NCBI GenBank assembly: GCA_041391725.1
Contig: JAWKNL010000033.1
Coordinates: forward strand, 1 to 64,000
From: JAGQVA01 sp041391725
Lineage (GTDB): Bacteria; Bacteroidota; Bacteroidia; J057
Length of the DNA stretch: 64,000 nucleotides
Direction of reading: 5' to 3'
Position 1 is the first letter of the stretch. Every line of letters begins with the position of its first letter. A program made the position numbers and the translations under genes. The notes under the pieces were generated by a model. That model did not search any database. It was not told the DNA's origin and saw only the letters and a list, made by a program, of their open reading frames with translations. Positions 9,579 through 17,857 of the stretch are shown here, in pieces.

Positions 9579-10322
9579 ATGAAAACTGCCCGTGCCATTA
9601 CCAGGCTTTTGATTTTTGTCTGGATCATCAGTTTGAGGCTCTTCCTTGCCTTATTTATCACCCATATTTATCCGCGAAAGAGAGAAGCGGTATTGCGGCA
9701 AATGCGTAAATGGGCGGCTCATACCTTGTATTTTATGGGAATAGAGGTGGAGTTGAGGGGAAAGCTCCCGGAGGCGCCCGCGCTGATTCTCCCCAATCAC
9801 CGGTCGTATATTGACATTATATTTTTCCCCAATATGGTAAAGGATGCCTGCTTTGTAGCGAAGGCAGAGGTCGAGTGGTGGCCGCTGGTAGGTGCAGGGG
9901 CGCGGGTGGTTGGAACCTTATTTGTCAACCGCAAGGATAAGGATAGCCGGCGGCAAACCCGTGAAGGGATAAAAAAGAGGCTGGAGGAGGGCTATTCGGT
10001 CATCGTATTTCCGGAGGGCACGACTTACAAGATGCCGGAACTGGGAAAGTTTAGCCCCGGAATGTTTTTTGCCGCCGCAGAAGGCCGTATTCCCGTAATA
10101 CCTGTTGCCATTGAATACGAAGATCCCAACGATGCCTGGGTAGGGGATGATACTTTTATTCCTCATTTTATCCGCACATTCGGGAAAAAGCAGTCAAAAG
10201 TGATAATTACATTTGGGGAAGTAATGTACGGAACAGACGGCGAAGTCCTGCTGAATGAGGTACGTTCGTGGGTGGAAACCCAATTATCACAAATACAAAA
10301 GGAGTACGCAGCAGCTAAATAA
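9579..10322 (+). CDS. plsC: 1-acyl-sn-glycerol-3-phosphate acyltransferase (PlsC family)
   Basis: The product transfers an acyl chain to lysophosphatidate (or a related lysolipid) to make phosphatidate at the inner membrane. The 247-residue form from ATG 9579 has an N-terminal membrane segment (LLIFVWIISLRLFLALFI), the catalytic NHRSYID (NHx4D) block, the substrate-binding FPEGTTYK block and the downstream IPVIPVAIEY region, the usual order of motifs I-IV. The frame extends upstream to 9474, but that start would add a tail overlapping the divergent gene. The gene stands alone and is closed by a terminator. It could act on an ornithine- or glycine-lipid precursor, since such paralogues occur in Bacteroidota. 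Confidence 0.88.
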   Translation: MKTARAITRLLIFVWIISLRLFLALFITHIYPRKREAVLRQMRKWAAHTLYFMGIEVELRGKLPEAPALILPNHRSYIDIIFFPNMVKDACFVAKAEVEWWPLVGAGARVVGTLFVNRKDKDSRRQTREGIKKRLEEGYSVIVFPEGTTYKMPELGKFSPGMFFAAAEGRIPVIPVAIEYEDPNDAWVGDDTFIPHFIRTFGKKQSKVIITFGEVMYGTDGEVLLNEVRSWVETQLSQIQKEYAAAK

Positions 10323-10323
10323 A

Positions 10324-10353
10324 AACCCCTTCCGGCCTGAGCAGAAAGGGGTT
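10324..10353 (+). terminator. Stem-loop between convergent plsC-like and dsrE-like genes
   Basis: AACCCCTT and AAGGGGTT pair around a 14-base loop just after the plsC-like stop. On the minus strand the A-rich 5' flank reads as a T run, so it may serve both directions. Confidence 0.65.
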
Positions 10354-10376
10354 CTAAAGGAAATAAAGATAACTTA

Positions 10377-10862
10377 TCAGATGAAAAGCAGATGAGTACC
10401 CTCACCGGCGGCCCTTTCATAAAAGCCACCTACGGTTAATACGCCATCCATTTCTTCGAAAAGGTCATTTTCTTCCAGGTGGAACATTTCCATAGCGAGT
10501 TTGCACGCCCAAAGTTTTACACCGGAAGCCGAAAGGATGTAAAGAAACTCTTCTACCTCAGGCATATCCAGTTTTTCCATTTCTTTTTTCATCATGGTAG
10601 TAGCCAGCGTCTCCATACCGGGCAGACCTCCGATCATTGTCGGGATGTGCATGGCAGGATTGCCTACTGTGGCTACATGGAGATGGTTCATGCGCTTTTT
10701 GTTGACTGCTTCCAGCCCAAAGAAGGTGAAGAAAATCTCAGCTTCGATACCTTCCATGCGCGCACCATTGGCGAGAACAAAACATGCGTACACGTTTTCA
10801 AGCGTTGCTTTGGATAAAATCAGCAACATCTTTTTTACCGGGGCATTATTTTCAGTATCCAT
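10377..10862 (-). CDS. DsrE/DsrF/DrsH-like sulfur-carrier family protein
   Basis: The 161-residue product matches the DsrE/F/H-like fold (the family formerly called peroxiredoxin-like): KKMLLILSKATLENVYACF at the start, then an ANGARMEGIEAEIFFTFFG strand-helix, and a C-terminal GVKLWACKLAMEMF in which Cys120 takes the place of the persulfide-carrying cysteine. A second cysteine is at residue 27. It is the last of three co-directional genes, 33 bases after the DsrC/TusE-like gene, which follows a sulfide:quinone oxidoreductase. The context supports a role in carrying sulfane sulfur. Proteins of this exact subgroup are membrane-associated in some organisms; no membrane span is evident here. Confidence 0.85.
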   Translation of the reverse strand: MDTENNAPVKKMLLILSKATLENVYACFVLANGARMEGIEAEIFFTFFGLEAVNKKRMNHLHVATVGNPAMHIPTMIGGLPGMETLATTMMKKEMEKLDMPEVEEFLYILSASGVKLWACKLAMEMFHLEENDLFEEMDGVLTVGGFYERAAGEGTHLLFI

Positions 10863-10895
10863 AATCAGATCGTTTATCAGATGGGAATGATTGGC

Positions 10896-11213
10896 TTAAA
10901 TACAACTTGCAGGCTTGGGAATACCGGCGATTTTGCTGGAGATTTTCAACGGGCCTTTGGGAAAAAGCCGGTAGAAATCCTTGATCGATACCACACCACT
11001 GTTACCGATTTTGCGGATAGAAAGGGGAACGTTTTGTTTATGCTGGCTTTGGAGGTAGGTGATTACCTGCCAGTGTTCATCGGTGAGGGCAATTCCTTCC
11101 TCACGGGCGATTTCTTCCCCTACAGAAGGATTCCATTGTGAAAAGTTGGTCAGATAACCTTCTTCATTGACTTGTACGGGGGTTCCAACTATAATCTTTT
11201 CCATGATAAGCAT
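10896..11213 (-). CDS. tusE: DsrC/TusE-family sulfur relay protein with a single C-terminal Cys
   Basis: The product (105 residues from the first ATG; possibly 102 from the ATG at codon 4) follows the DsrC/TusE pattern: NEEGYLTNFSQWN, ALTDEHWQVITYLQ, and a C-terminal LFPKGPLK...KIAGIPKPASCI. The penultimate Cys104 (CysA) is present. The second cysteine found 11 residues earlier in true DsrC is a serine here (Ser93). By established knowledge, DsrC with both cysteines works with dissimilatory sulfite reductase, whereas one-cysteine members such as TusE act in sulfur relay. No dsrAB is in the window. It lies 20 bases after the sulfide:quinone oxidoreductase gene, so a role as persulfide acceptor is a reasonable inference, rather than tRNA thiolation. 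Confidence 0.85.
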   Translation of the reverse strand: MLIMEKIIVGTPVQVNEEGYLTNFSQWNPSVGEEIAREEGIALTDEHWQVITYLQSQHKQNVPLSIRKIGNSGVVSIKDFYRLFPKGPLKISSKIAGIPKPASCI

Positions 11214-11233
11214 ATTTTGATGTGAACGGATGG

Positions 11234-12478
11234 TTAATGTATGGTTTCGAGTTTTTTACCCGATTTTTGCATCGTGGCCGAAACAAATGGTATGGGCCTG
11301 CCTTTGAGCAACATATTCCAGTAAATCCAGCGGAAGGCCAGTTTACCCATGTGATTGAGCCTGCTTTCCTGTAAAAGTTTGAGCGGACCTACGCCGGGGA
11401 AAGGAAATACGCCTTCTACGGGTTCCTGTGTAAAGTTGAAGTCAATCAGCAGTGCCTTATCGTGGCCGGTTTCAATAAAGCAGTTGGCATGCCCGTCAAA
11501 TTCTTCTTTCAGCGGCTCTCCATTGATATAGCGAAGAATATTGCCGGTCAGAATTTCTGCTTCAAAGTGCGCTACAGATCCCGCCTTGGAAGTAGGTATG
11601 TTGGTTGCATCGCCAATGGCAAAAATGTTTTCCTTTACCGTTGACTGAAGGGTTGTCTTATTGGTAGGGACGTAATTCATCTCGTCGCCAAAGCCCGACC
11701 GGGCCATCAGTGGATCGCCCATATTGACCGGAATGGTTACAAGCAGGTCGTAAGGCACTTCTTCTCCGGCGAAGTCCACGATTTTTTTATTTTCACCATC
11801 CACATGTTCAATATTAAAGTCTGGTACGATGTGGATGCCTTTTTCTTCGAGAAGGTAGTTGAGTGCAGCGGTTGCTTTAGGTTTGGTAAAAGCGCCGGAA
11901 AGCGGGGTTACATAGGTAATTTCCACTTTATCGCGCATTCCTTTGTTTTGGAAATAGCTGTCGGCGAGAAAAGAAAATTCAAGCGGAGCAACCGGACATT
12001 TAATGGGCATCTCGCAGATTTGAACCACCAGCCTGCCGCCTTCCCAGTCGCGAAGTTTGTCCCGCAATGCCATGGATCCTTCAAAAGTGTAGAAGTCAAA
12101 CACATCTTTGTGCCAATGATCTCCCAGCATGCCTTCTGTTTCTGAAGGTGTGATTCGGGTGCCTGTAGCGATGATCAGTATGTCGTAAGGAATGACGTCG
12201 CCATTGGCCAGAAGCACATGGTTTTCCTCTGGTACAATTTGTTCGATTGTTTCATTAATCAGAGAGACATTGCGGGGAAGAGGTTTCTCTATGGGCTTTT
12301 GAACCATCTCCGGGGTGTAGATGTCGAAGGGAAGAAAAATGAATCCCGGCTGATAATAGTGGGTTTTTTCCTGGTCAACAAGGGTTATTTCCCATTCATT
12401 TGCAGCGAGTCGGTGCCTTAAGTGATTGGCCATCATGGTTCCGGCTGTTCCTGCTCCCAATATCAATAATCTTTTCAT
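11234..12478 (-). CDS. sqr: Sulfide:quinone oxidoreductase-like FAD protein
   Basis: The 414-residue product has the N-terminal dinucleotide-binding loop GAGTAGT (residues 8-14), the second FAD motif IIATGTRI, and a third, ENIFAIGDATNIPTSKAG. Cys161 sits in the CPVAP motif and Cys333 in HANCFIE; these occupy the positions of the two core redox cysteines of SQR. A third cysteine expected near residue 128 is absent, and Cys155 is extra. The enzyme oxidises sulfide at the membrane and passes electrons to quinone, giving polysulfide or persulfide. The C-terminal part (FRWIYWNMLLKGRPIPF) is amphipathic, as for the membrane anchor of SQR. It is the first gene of a three-gene sulfur operon with the DsrC/TusE-like and DsrE-like genes. 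The precise SQR type cannot be assigned. Confidence 0.85.
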   Translation of the reverse strand: MKRLLILGAGTAGTMMANHLRHRLAANEWEITLVDQEKTHYYQPGFIFLPFDIYTPEMVQKPIEKPLPRNVSLINETIEQIVPEENHVLLANGDVIPYDILIIATGTRITPSETEGMLGDHWHKDVFDFYTFEGSMALRDKLRDWEGGRLVVQICEMPIKCPVAPLEFSFLADSYFQNKGMRDKVEITYVTPLSGAFTKPKATAALNYLLEEKGIHIVPDFNIEHVDGENKKIVDFAGEEVPYDLLVTIPVNMGDPLMARSGFGDEMNYVPTNKTTLQSTVKENIFAIGDATNIPTSKAGSVAHFEAEILTGNILRYINGEPLKEEFDGHANCFIETGHDKALLIDFNFTQEPVEGVFPFPGVGPLKLLQESRLNHMGKLAFRWIYWNMLLKGRPIPFVSATMQKSGKKLETIH

Positions 12479-12737
12479 TTCTCGTGGATTAAAGATCTAA
12501 CGGGGATAATCGAATTATAATAACCTTATATATTGATTAATCCTTTTAACAACTCCAAATTGAGCAAAACCTCATACAGAGAAAATAAGTTAGTTCGCTT
12601 TCCCCGGTGATCTTTATCATTTGAAAAATTATAGAAAAGATGCAACCCTGTAAGGGAAAAAGGAATCCCTGATGGACAGGGCCGGAGCTTACTGGTTTTT
12701 GGTAAAATGATAAGAGTGGATAGGGGTTTTTGAAAAC
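12479..12737. other. Intergenic region upstream of the sulfur operon
   Basis: This is most of the 332-base divergent gap between sqr and the gene at 12811. It is AT-rich. I see no convincing gene, terminator or TAnnTTTG box in it for the sqr direction. Confidence 0.5.
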
Positions 12738-12766
12738 TTTGTAATAGCGAAATCCATTTCGCTTTG
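12738..12766 (+). promoter_or_regulatory. Putative promoter with an inverted repeat between -33 and -7
   Basis: TTTG at 12738-12741 is followed after 17 bases by TCGCTTTG at 12759-12766, one mismatch from TAnnTTTG. Between them, at 12746-12763, lies the inverted repeat AGCGAAAT-CC-ATTTCGCT. A repeat in that position could be an operator for the gene at 12811. Confidence 0.4.
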
Positions 12767-12810
12767 AGTGTGTGTCTGTGATTTTCGATTTTTATAAAAA
12801 TTTATAGTTT

Positions 12811-14076
12811 ATGTTCTCCCATTTCTCTTTCCTCAATTGCAAGCTTCCCCGGCTTGGGTTTGTATTTTTTGTGTATATGCTCCTGTCAGCAGATTGGGCA
12901 TTGGCTGACCCCGGTGATAATCTGAAAGTGTATATCAACTGCGCCTCCTGCGATCACGCTTTTATAAAGAGCGAAATCACCTATGTTGACTACGTAAGAG
13001 ACCAGGATCAGGCAGATGTACAGATTTTTATCACACGAATGACTACCGGCAGCGGTGGCGCCAGCTATGAGATGAGTTTTACCGGATACAATTCATTTGG
13101 CAATATCCGGCATCAGATCAGGTATGAAGTGCTCCCAACTGCCACCAGTGATCAGGTAAGAAAAGGAATTGTGAAGCGTATCGAAGCCGGACTTTTAATT
13201 TTTCTGGCCAATACACCGCTTGCCGATCAGATCAAAATATCTGTTCCTGTCAACAACCGCCCTACAAGGGAAGAACGCCCGCAGAAAGACCCGTGGGACT
13301 ATTGGGTTTTTACTATTTACGGAAGTGGTAATCTTAGCAAAGAGACCAGCAAAAGCGCCTCCAGTGGTGAAGCCGGGTTTCGCGCCGACAGGGTTACTGA
13401 ACAATGGCGGGTTCGTACCAACGGGGAAATTAACCACTCAAAAAACCGGTTTTTTATAGACAATGAGGAGGTAATCAGTATTCGGGACAACAACTATTTC
13501 AGCGGCAGCCTGGTCGGAAGTATCAGCAACCACTGGTCTGCTGGTATTTTTACAGACTTGTCCCACAACTCATACCGGAATATTGATTTTATGGTCAGAA
13601 CCATGCCCGCCATCGAATACAGTATTTTCCCCTACACAGAAGTCAACCGCAAAGAGCTTACGGCAGTCTATCAGATGGGTTATGTGTATAACAACTATAT
13701 CGAGGAAACCATATACGAAAAAAGCCAGGAACACCTCCTGCGTCAGACAATGGCACTCACCGCCCGGTTTAACCAGACCTGGGGAAATGTTTTTTCCCGC
13801 CTGGAAGCATCCAATTATATGCATGACTTCTCCAAACGAAGCCTTCAACTCGACAGCTTTGTTACCATCAGGGTGTTTAAAGGCCTTTCTGCCCGGGTTT
13901 CCACTAACTTCGACCTGATACAGGATCAGATCAATCTTCCCCGTAGGGATGCAACGCTGGAAGAAATCCTCCTTCAGCAAAGGCAACTGGCCACCAATTT
14001 TGATATGGGCTTTGGTGTAGGACTGAGCTACACCTTCGGCTCCATGTACAACAATATCATCAACACCCGTTTATAG
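12811..14076 (+). CDS. Exported hypothetical protein, probable outer-membrane barrel
   Basis: The 421-residue product has a signal sequence (about residues 14-32, ending WALADPG). The N-terminal domain contains YINCASCDHAFIKSEITY followed by VDYVRDQDQADVQIFIT, a pattern I recall from uncharacterised exported proteins of several phyla. The second half has alternating aromatic strands (FFIDNEEVISIRDNNYF, SNHWSAGIFTDLSHNSYRN) and a final block with FGVGLSYTFGS, as in a beta-barrel. The two cysteines of CASC are the only notable redox feature. Function is not known. The gene is convergent with alaS, eight bases between their stop codons. Confidence 0.75.
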   Translation: MFSHFSFLNCKLPRLGFVFFVYMLLSADWALADPGDNLKVYINCASCDHAFIKSEITYVDYVRDQDQADVQIFITRMTTGSGGASYEMSFTGYNSFGNIRHQIRYEVLPTATSDQVRKGIVKRIEAGLLIFLANTPLADQIKISVPVNNRPTREERPQKDPWDYWVFTIYGSGNLSKETSKSASSGEAGFRADRVTEQWRVRTNGEINHSKNRFFIDNEEVISIRDNNYFSGSLVGSISNHWSAGIFTDLSHNSYRNIDFMVRTMPAIEYSIFPYTEVNRKELTAVYQMGYVYNNYIEETIYEKSQEHLLRQTMALTARFNQTWGNVFSRLEASNYMHDFSKRSLQLDSFVTIRVFKGLSARVSTNFDLIQDQINLPRRDATLEEILLQQRQLATNFDMGFGVGLSYTFGSMYNNIINTRL

Positions 14077-14084
14077 GCTTTGGC

Positions 14085-16709
14085 CTACAACAGTTCGGTT
14101 ACTTTTGCAAGTGCCTGGTCGAGCCCTTCCGGATTTTTTCCGCCCGCAGTAGCGTAAAATGGCTGCCCACCGCCACCGCCCTGAATTTCGCGGGCGAGGG
14201 TGCGGATCATTTCACCTGCGTGGTATTTCTGCGTAGAAGCGAGGTCATCACTCATAATAACGCTGAGCAGGGGTTTTTCATTGATAACCGCTCCCAGTAC
14301 TATAAGTGTATTTTCCGCCACTTTCTTCAGATCGTAGGAAAGTTGTTTGAGGTCGTCTGCACCTGAAACCGATACTTTGCTCCGGATAAGATTGATACCC
14401 TGATGAGACTCTGTCTTGGCCAAAAGCTCGTCGCGAAGACGACCGACCTGCGCTGCGCGAAACTGTGCGATTTCTTTTTCGAGTTCGCGGTTTTTGTTCT
14501 GGAGGTCTTCGACTGCTTTTTCCGGACTTCCGGGGGTTTTTAGCATCTCTGCAATCCGGTCGAGGGATGTAGCTTTTCCCATCAGGTAACGGAAAGCACC
14601 TTCGGCGGTATAAGCCTCTACCCGGCGAATGCCGGCAGCAACAGAAGCTTCAGATACCAGCTTAAACAGACGTATATCACGGGTATTGGACACATGGGTT
14701 CCCCCGCACAATTCGACGCTATATTTCGGATCAAAAACAATCACGCGCACCAGATCACCATACTTTTCCCCAAACAGCGCCATTGCACCCATGGCTTTTG
14801 CCTCACCGATTGGTTTTTCGCGGTATTCGGTGAGCTGAATGCCTGCTGCTATTTTTTCATTTACCTGATTTTCAATCTTTTCCAGTTCTTCGTCCGACAC
14901 CTTCGCAAAATGTGAAAAGTCAAAACGAAGCGATTTTTCAGATACCAGCGACCCCCGCTGTTCGACATGCGTGCCAAGTATATTGCGAAGGGCTGCATGC
15001 AGCAGGTGCGTAGCTGAATGGTTGGCCATGACCTCACTGCGGAAGGAGGCATCTACGGCAGCCGTCCATTCACCAGAGGGATCAGCAGGAAGTTTATCTA
15101 CAAAATGAACGATGAGTTCGTTTTCCTTTTTGGTATCCAGCACCTGGATAGTCTCATTTCCGTTGGAAAGAGTGCCTCTGTCGCCAATCTGTCCTCCGCT
15201 TTCAGCGTAGAAAGGGGTTTCTTCGAGTACCAGTTGGAAAAGCGACTTATTTTGCATCCGGATGGTCCGGTATTGGAGAATGGAGGTTCCAAGCGAAAGG
15301 GTATCATACCCCAGAAACCGCGGGAGATCATGCGAGGTTTTGACCGTAACCCAGTCTCCGGTGGTCATTTCGGTAGCCTGCCGGCTGCGGGTTTGTTGGG
15401 CTTCCAGATTTTTTTTGAAGCCTTCCATGTCCACATTGCGGCCTTTTTCGCGGGCCATAAGTTGGGTCAGGTCAATGGGAAACCCATAGGTATCGTATAG
15501 TTTAAAGGCAAATTCTCCGTCAATGGTGGCATCGCCCGGATGGGCACTGAGGTAGTCTTCAAACATGGAGGAGCCGCTTTCGAGTTTGCGGAGAAATCCT
15601 TTTTCTTCTTCGAGGATAATACGGGCAATAAAATCTTTTTGGGCGGAAACTTCCTCAAACACGTCGTTGTATTGATCGGCGAGAAGGGCAACCATCTCGT
15701 GGAGGAAGGGTTCGGTGAGATTAAGATAGGAGAACGCATAACGCGAAGCGCGCCGCAGGATGCGGCGGATTACATACCCCGCGCCGGTGTTGGAGGGTAT
15801 TTGTCCGTCGCCGATAGTGAATACAATGGCCCGAATGTGATCCACCACAACGCGGAAAGCGACCTGCTGGATCTCTGTAGCTGATGCATAAGAAATACCT
15901 GTTTTTCTTTCGAGAAAGGCGCGGGTATTGTCAAACAGGTCGGTGTCGTAGGTAGAGGTTTTTCCCTGAAGTACCATACAGAGCCTTTCGAAACCCATAC
16001 CGGTGTCGATATGTTTTTCGGGTAGTTCTACGAGAGAACCGTCGGCAATGCGATTGAACTGGATAAAAACGAGGTTCCAGATTTCGACTACCTGCGGGTG
16101 ATCATTGTTGACGAGGGAAGCGCCGGGAACTTTTTGCCGGTCGGCGTCGGATCGCATGTCCACATGAATTTCAGAACAGGGGCCGGAGGGGCCAACGTCG
16201 CCCATTTCCCAGAAGTTGTCTTTTTTGCCAAATCGCAGAATGCGATCGGGGGAAATCCATTTTTTCCATTCGGCTTCGGCTTCGGTATCGGGCGGGATGT
16301 TGTCTTTTGTATCACCGCCAAAAACGGTAACATACATCCTGTCTTTTTCAATTCCGAAGACATTCGTAAGTAACTCCCAGGCCCATTCGATGGATTCCTG
16401 TTTATAATAGTCACCAAACGACCAGTTTCCTAACATCTCAAACATGGTGTGGTGATAGGTGTCGTGGCCTACTTCTTCGAGGTCATTGTGTTTGCCCGAA
16501 ACCCTCAAACACTTCTGCGTATCGGCCACTCGTTTATAAGTTGGAATTTTCAACCCCAGGAATATGTCCTTAAATTGATTCATTCCCGCATTGGTAAACA
16601 TAAGCGTTGGGTCATTTTTTATGACTATTGGCGCAGATTTTTCAATGTGGTGTATTTTTTGAGTAAAGAAGTCAAGATAAGATTTTCGAATATTTTTTGA
16701 AGATTTCAT
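14085..16709 (-). CDS. alaS: Alanyl-tRNA synthetase
   Basis: The enzyme charges tRNA-Ala and edits mischarged Ser or Gly. From ATG 16709 the product is 874 residues, the usual length. The class II motifs are clear: FTNAGMNQFKDIFLG near the N-terminus, HHTMFEMLGNWSFGDYYK, and the GTGMGFERLCMVLQ-like block (here DTGMGFERLCMVLQG). The editing domain has NHSATHLLHAALR and the CGGTHV zinc site. The C-terminal DHHA1 glycine-rich tail (EIQGGGGGQPFYATAGG) is intact. The frame is open upstream to 16904, but the ATG at 16709 is preceded by a good ribosome binding site and starts the conserved MKSSKNIRKSYLDFF. In many Bacteroidota alaS is next to an M23 peptidase gene, as here. Confidence 0.98.
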   Translation of the reverse strand: MKSSKNIRKSYLDFFTQKIHHIEKSAPIVIKNDPTLMFTNAGMNQFKDIFLGLKIPTYKRVADTQKCLRVSGKHNDLEEVGHDTYHHTMFEMLGNWSFGDYYKQESIEWAWELLTNVFGIEKDRMYVTVFGGDTKDNIPPDTEAEAEWKKWISPDRILRFGKKDNFWEMGDVGPSGPCSEIHVDMRSDADRQKVPGASLVNNDHPQVVEIWNLVFIQFNRIADGSLVELPEKHIDTGMGFERLCMVLQGKTSTYDTDLFDNTRAFLERKTGISYASATEIQQVAFRVVVDHIRAIVFTIGDGQIPSNTGAGYVIRRILRRASRYAFSYLNLTEPFLHEMVALLADQYNDVFEEVSAQKDFIARIILEEEKGFLRKLESGSSMFEDYLSAHPGDATIDGEFAFKLYDTYGFPIDLTQLMAREKGRNVDMEGFKKNLEAQQTRSRQATEMTTGDWVTVKTSHDLPRFLGYDTLSLGTSILQYRTIRMQNKSLFQLVLEETPFYAESGGQIGDRGTLSNGNETIQVLDTKKENELIVHFVDKLPADPSGEWTAAVDASFRSEVMANHSATHLLHAALRNILGTHVEQRGSLVSEKSLRFDFSHFAKVSDEELEKIENQVNEKIAAGIQLTEYREKPIGEAKAMGAMALFGEKYGDLVRVIVFDPKYSVELCGGTHVSNTRDIRLFKLVSEASVAAGIRRVEAYTAEGAFRYLMGKATSLDRIAEMLKTPGSPEKAVEDLQNKNRELEKEIAQFRAAQVGRLRDELLAKTESHQGINLIRSKVSVSGADDLKQLSYDLKKVAENTLIVLGAVINEKPLLSVIMSDDLASTQKYHAGEMIRTLAREIQGGGGGQPFYATAGGKNPEGLDQALAKVTELL

Positions 16710-16720
16710 TGTTTTTCCGT

Positions 16721-16727
16721 CCTCCTT
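16721..16727 (-). promoter_or_regulatory. Shine-Dalgarno site of alaS
   Basis: On the minus strand AAGGAGG ends 11 bases before the ATG at 16709. This is unusually strong for this genome, where most starts have no such site, and it decides the start codon. Confidence 0.7.
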
Positions 16728-16759
16728 AACAGATGTGTAATAATTGCAAGATGGTTTGT

Positions 16760-16788
16760 TTTGTTTATCAAAATTTTTATTACCTTTG
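16760..16788 (+). promoter_or_regulatory. Putative promoter of the M23 peptidase gene
   Basis: TTTG at 16760-16763, 17 bases, then TACCTTTG at 16781-16788: an exact fit to the Bacteroidota TTTG / TAnnTTTG pattern. It implies a leader of about 100 bases before the ATG at 16898. Confidence 0.6.
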
Positions 16789-16897
16789 GTCGTGCGAAGA
16801 TACAACGTTAAACAAACGCCAAAAACCTTACAAGTGATTTTTGCATTAAATACTTGTTCTTGGATTCCATGAGGTAATAAAACAAACCCCTGTTCAT

Positions 16898-17853
16898 ATG
16901 GCAAAGAGAATACGTTATTACTATGACGAAGAGACCTGCACTTTTGAGCCAGAGCGAATAACCATCGCGTCCATGGGGCGCAAAGCGTTATCGTATATGT
17001 CGGTCTCCGGGTTATTAGCAGTTTTGGGGCTTGCTCTCTATTTTTTGTACTCGATGATCCTAAACATGCGTATCTGAAATCGCAGAATGCGATGCTCCAG
17101 AGCCGTGTGATTGATCTGGATGAGCAACTATCAACACTGGAAAATCAGGTAGATGCCCTTCACGATCAGGATAATAAATTCTATCGAAGCCTCCTCAACT
17201 CCGACCGTATTGATGACGGTTACTGGAATGGTGGTATCGGTGGCGCAGCTAATTTTAAAAAGGCAGATCAGCCTGACGCACTTCGTGAAGCAGAAAAAAG
17301 ACTTGACCTCCTCAACAATAAAGTCAAGATTCAGAATAAAAGCTATGACGTGCTTTTCAGCCTTCTCGCTGAAAAAGAAGATGAACTAAGGCATACGCCC
17401 GCAATTAAGCCCGTTCCCGGTCGCATTATCTCCGGTTTTGGTATGCGGATGCACCCGATCCACGGCTTCCGTAAAATGCACACCGGTCTCGACATGCAGG
17501 CAAATACCGGTACGCCCGTACACGCCAGTGCAGACGGAATCGTAAAACTCGCAGGCACCAGCCGCGGCGGATACGGTAAACAAATTGAAATCGATCACGG
17601 TGGTTATGGGTATGTGACGAAATACGCTCACCTCTCCGAAATCGCGGTCAATCAGGGGGCAAAAGTAAAAAGAGGTGATGTTATCGGTTATACCGGTAAT
17701 ACCGGCCTCTCCAAAGGTCCCCACCTTCACTATGAAATTCTTAAAAATGGTTCGAAGATTGATCCTATCGATTACTTCTACGGAGACCTTACTCCCGAAG
17801 AATATGTAGCACTGCGCGAACAGGCCACGCTGGATACTGAATCCATGGACTGA
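16898..17853 (+). CDS. M23-family peptidoglycan peptidase, frame broken near the N-terminus
   Basis: The gene starts at ATG 16898 with MAKRIRYYYDEETCTFEPE, the conserved cytoplasmic start of this Bacteroidota M23 family, then a membrane segment (LSYMSVSGLLAVLGLALYF). The frame then runs into a stop at 17075-17077. The rest continues in another frame: VLDDPKHAYLKSQNAMLQ, a coiled-coil stretch, and a C-terminal peptidase domain with HPIHGFRKMHTGLD and PHLHYEI, which hold the zinc-binding residues. One extra T in the T run at 17041-17046 would join both parts into one protein of about 318 residues. In the given sequence the downstream piece could start at 17092 but would lack the membrane anchor. 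The role is cleavage of peptidoglycan cross-links or regulation of cell shape. The merR gene follows four bases later. Confidence 0.85.
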
Positions 17854-17857
17854 TCGG

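Noticed and set aside
16710..16904. N-terminal extension of AlaS
   Set aside because: It runs through the intergenic region with a good ribosome binding site downstream and has no similarity to AlaS.
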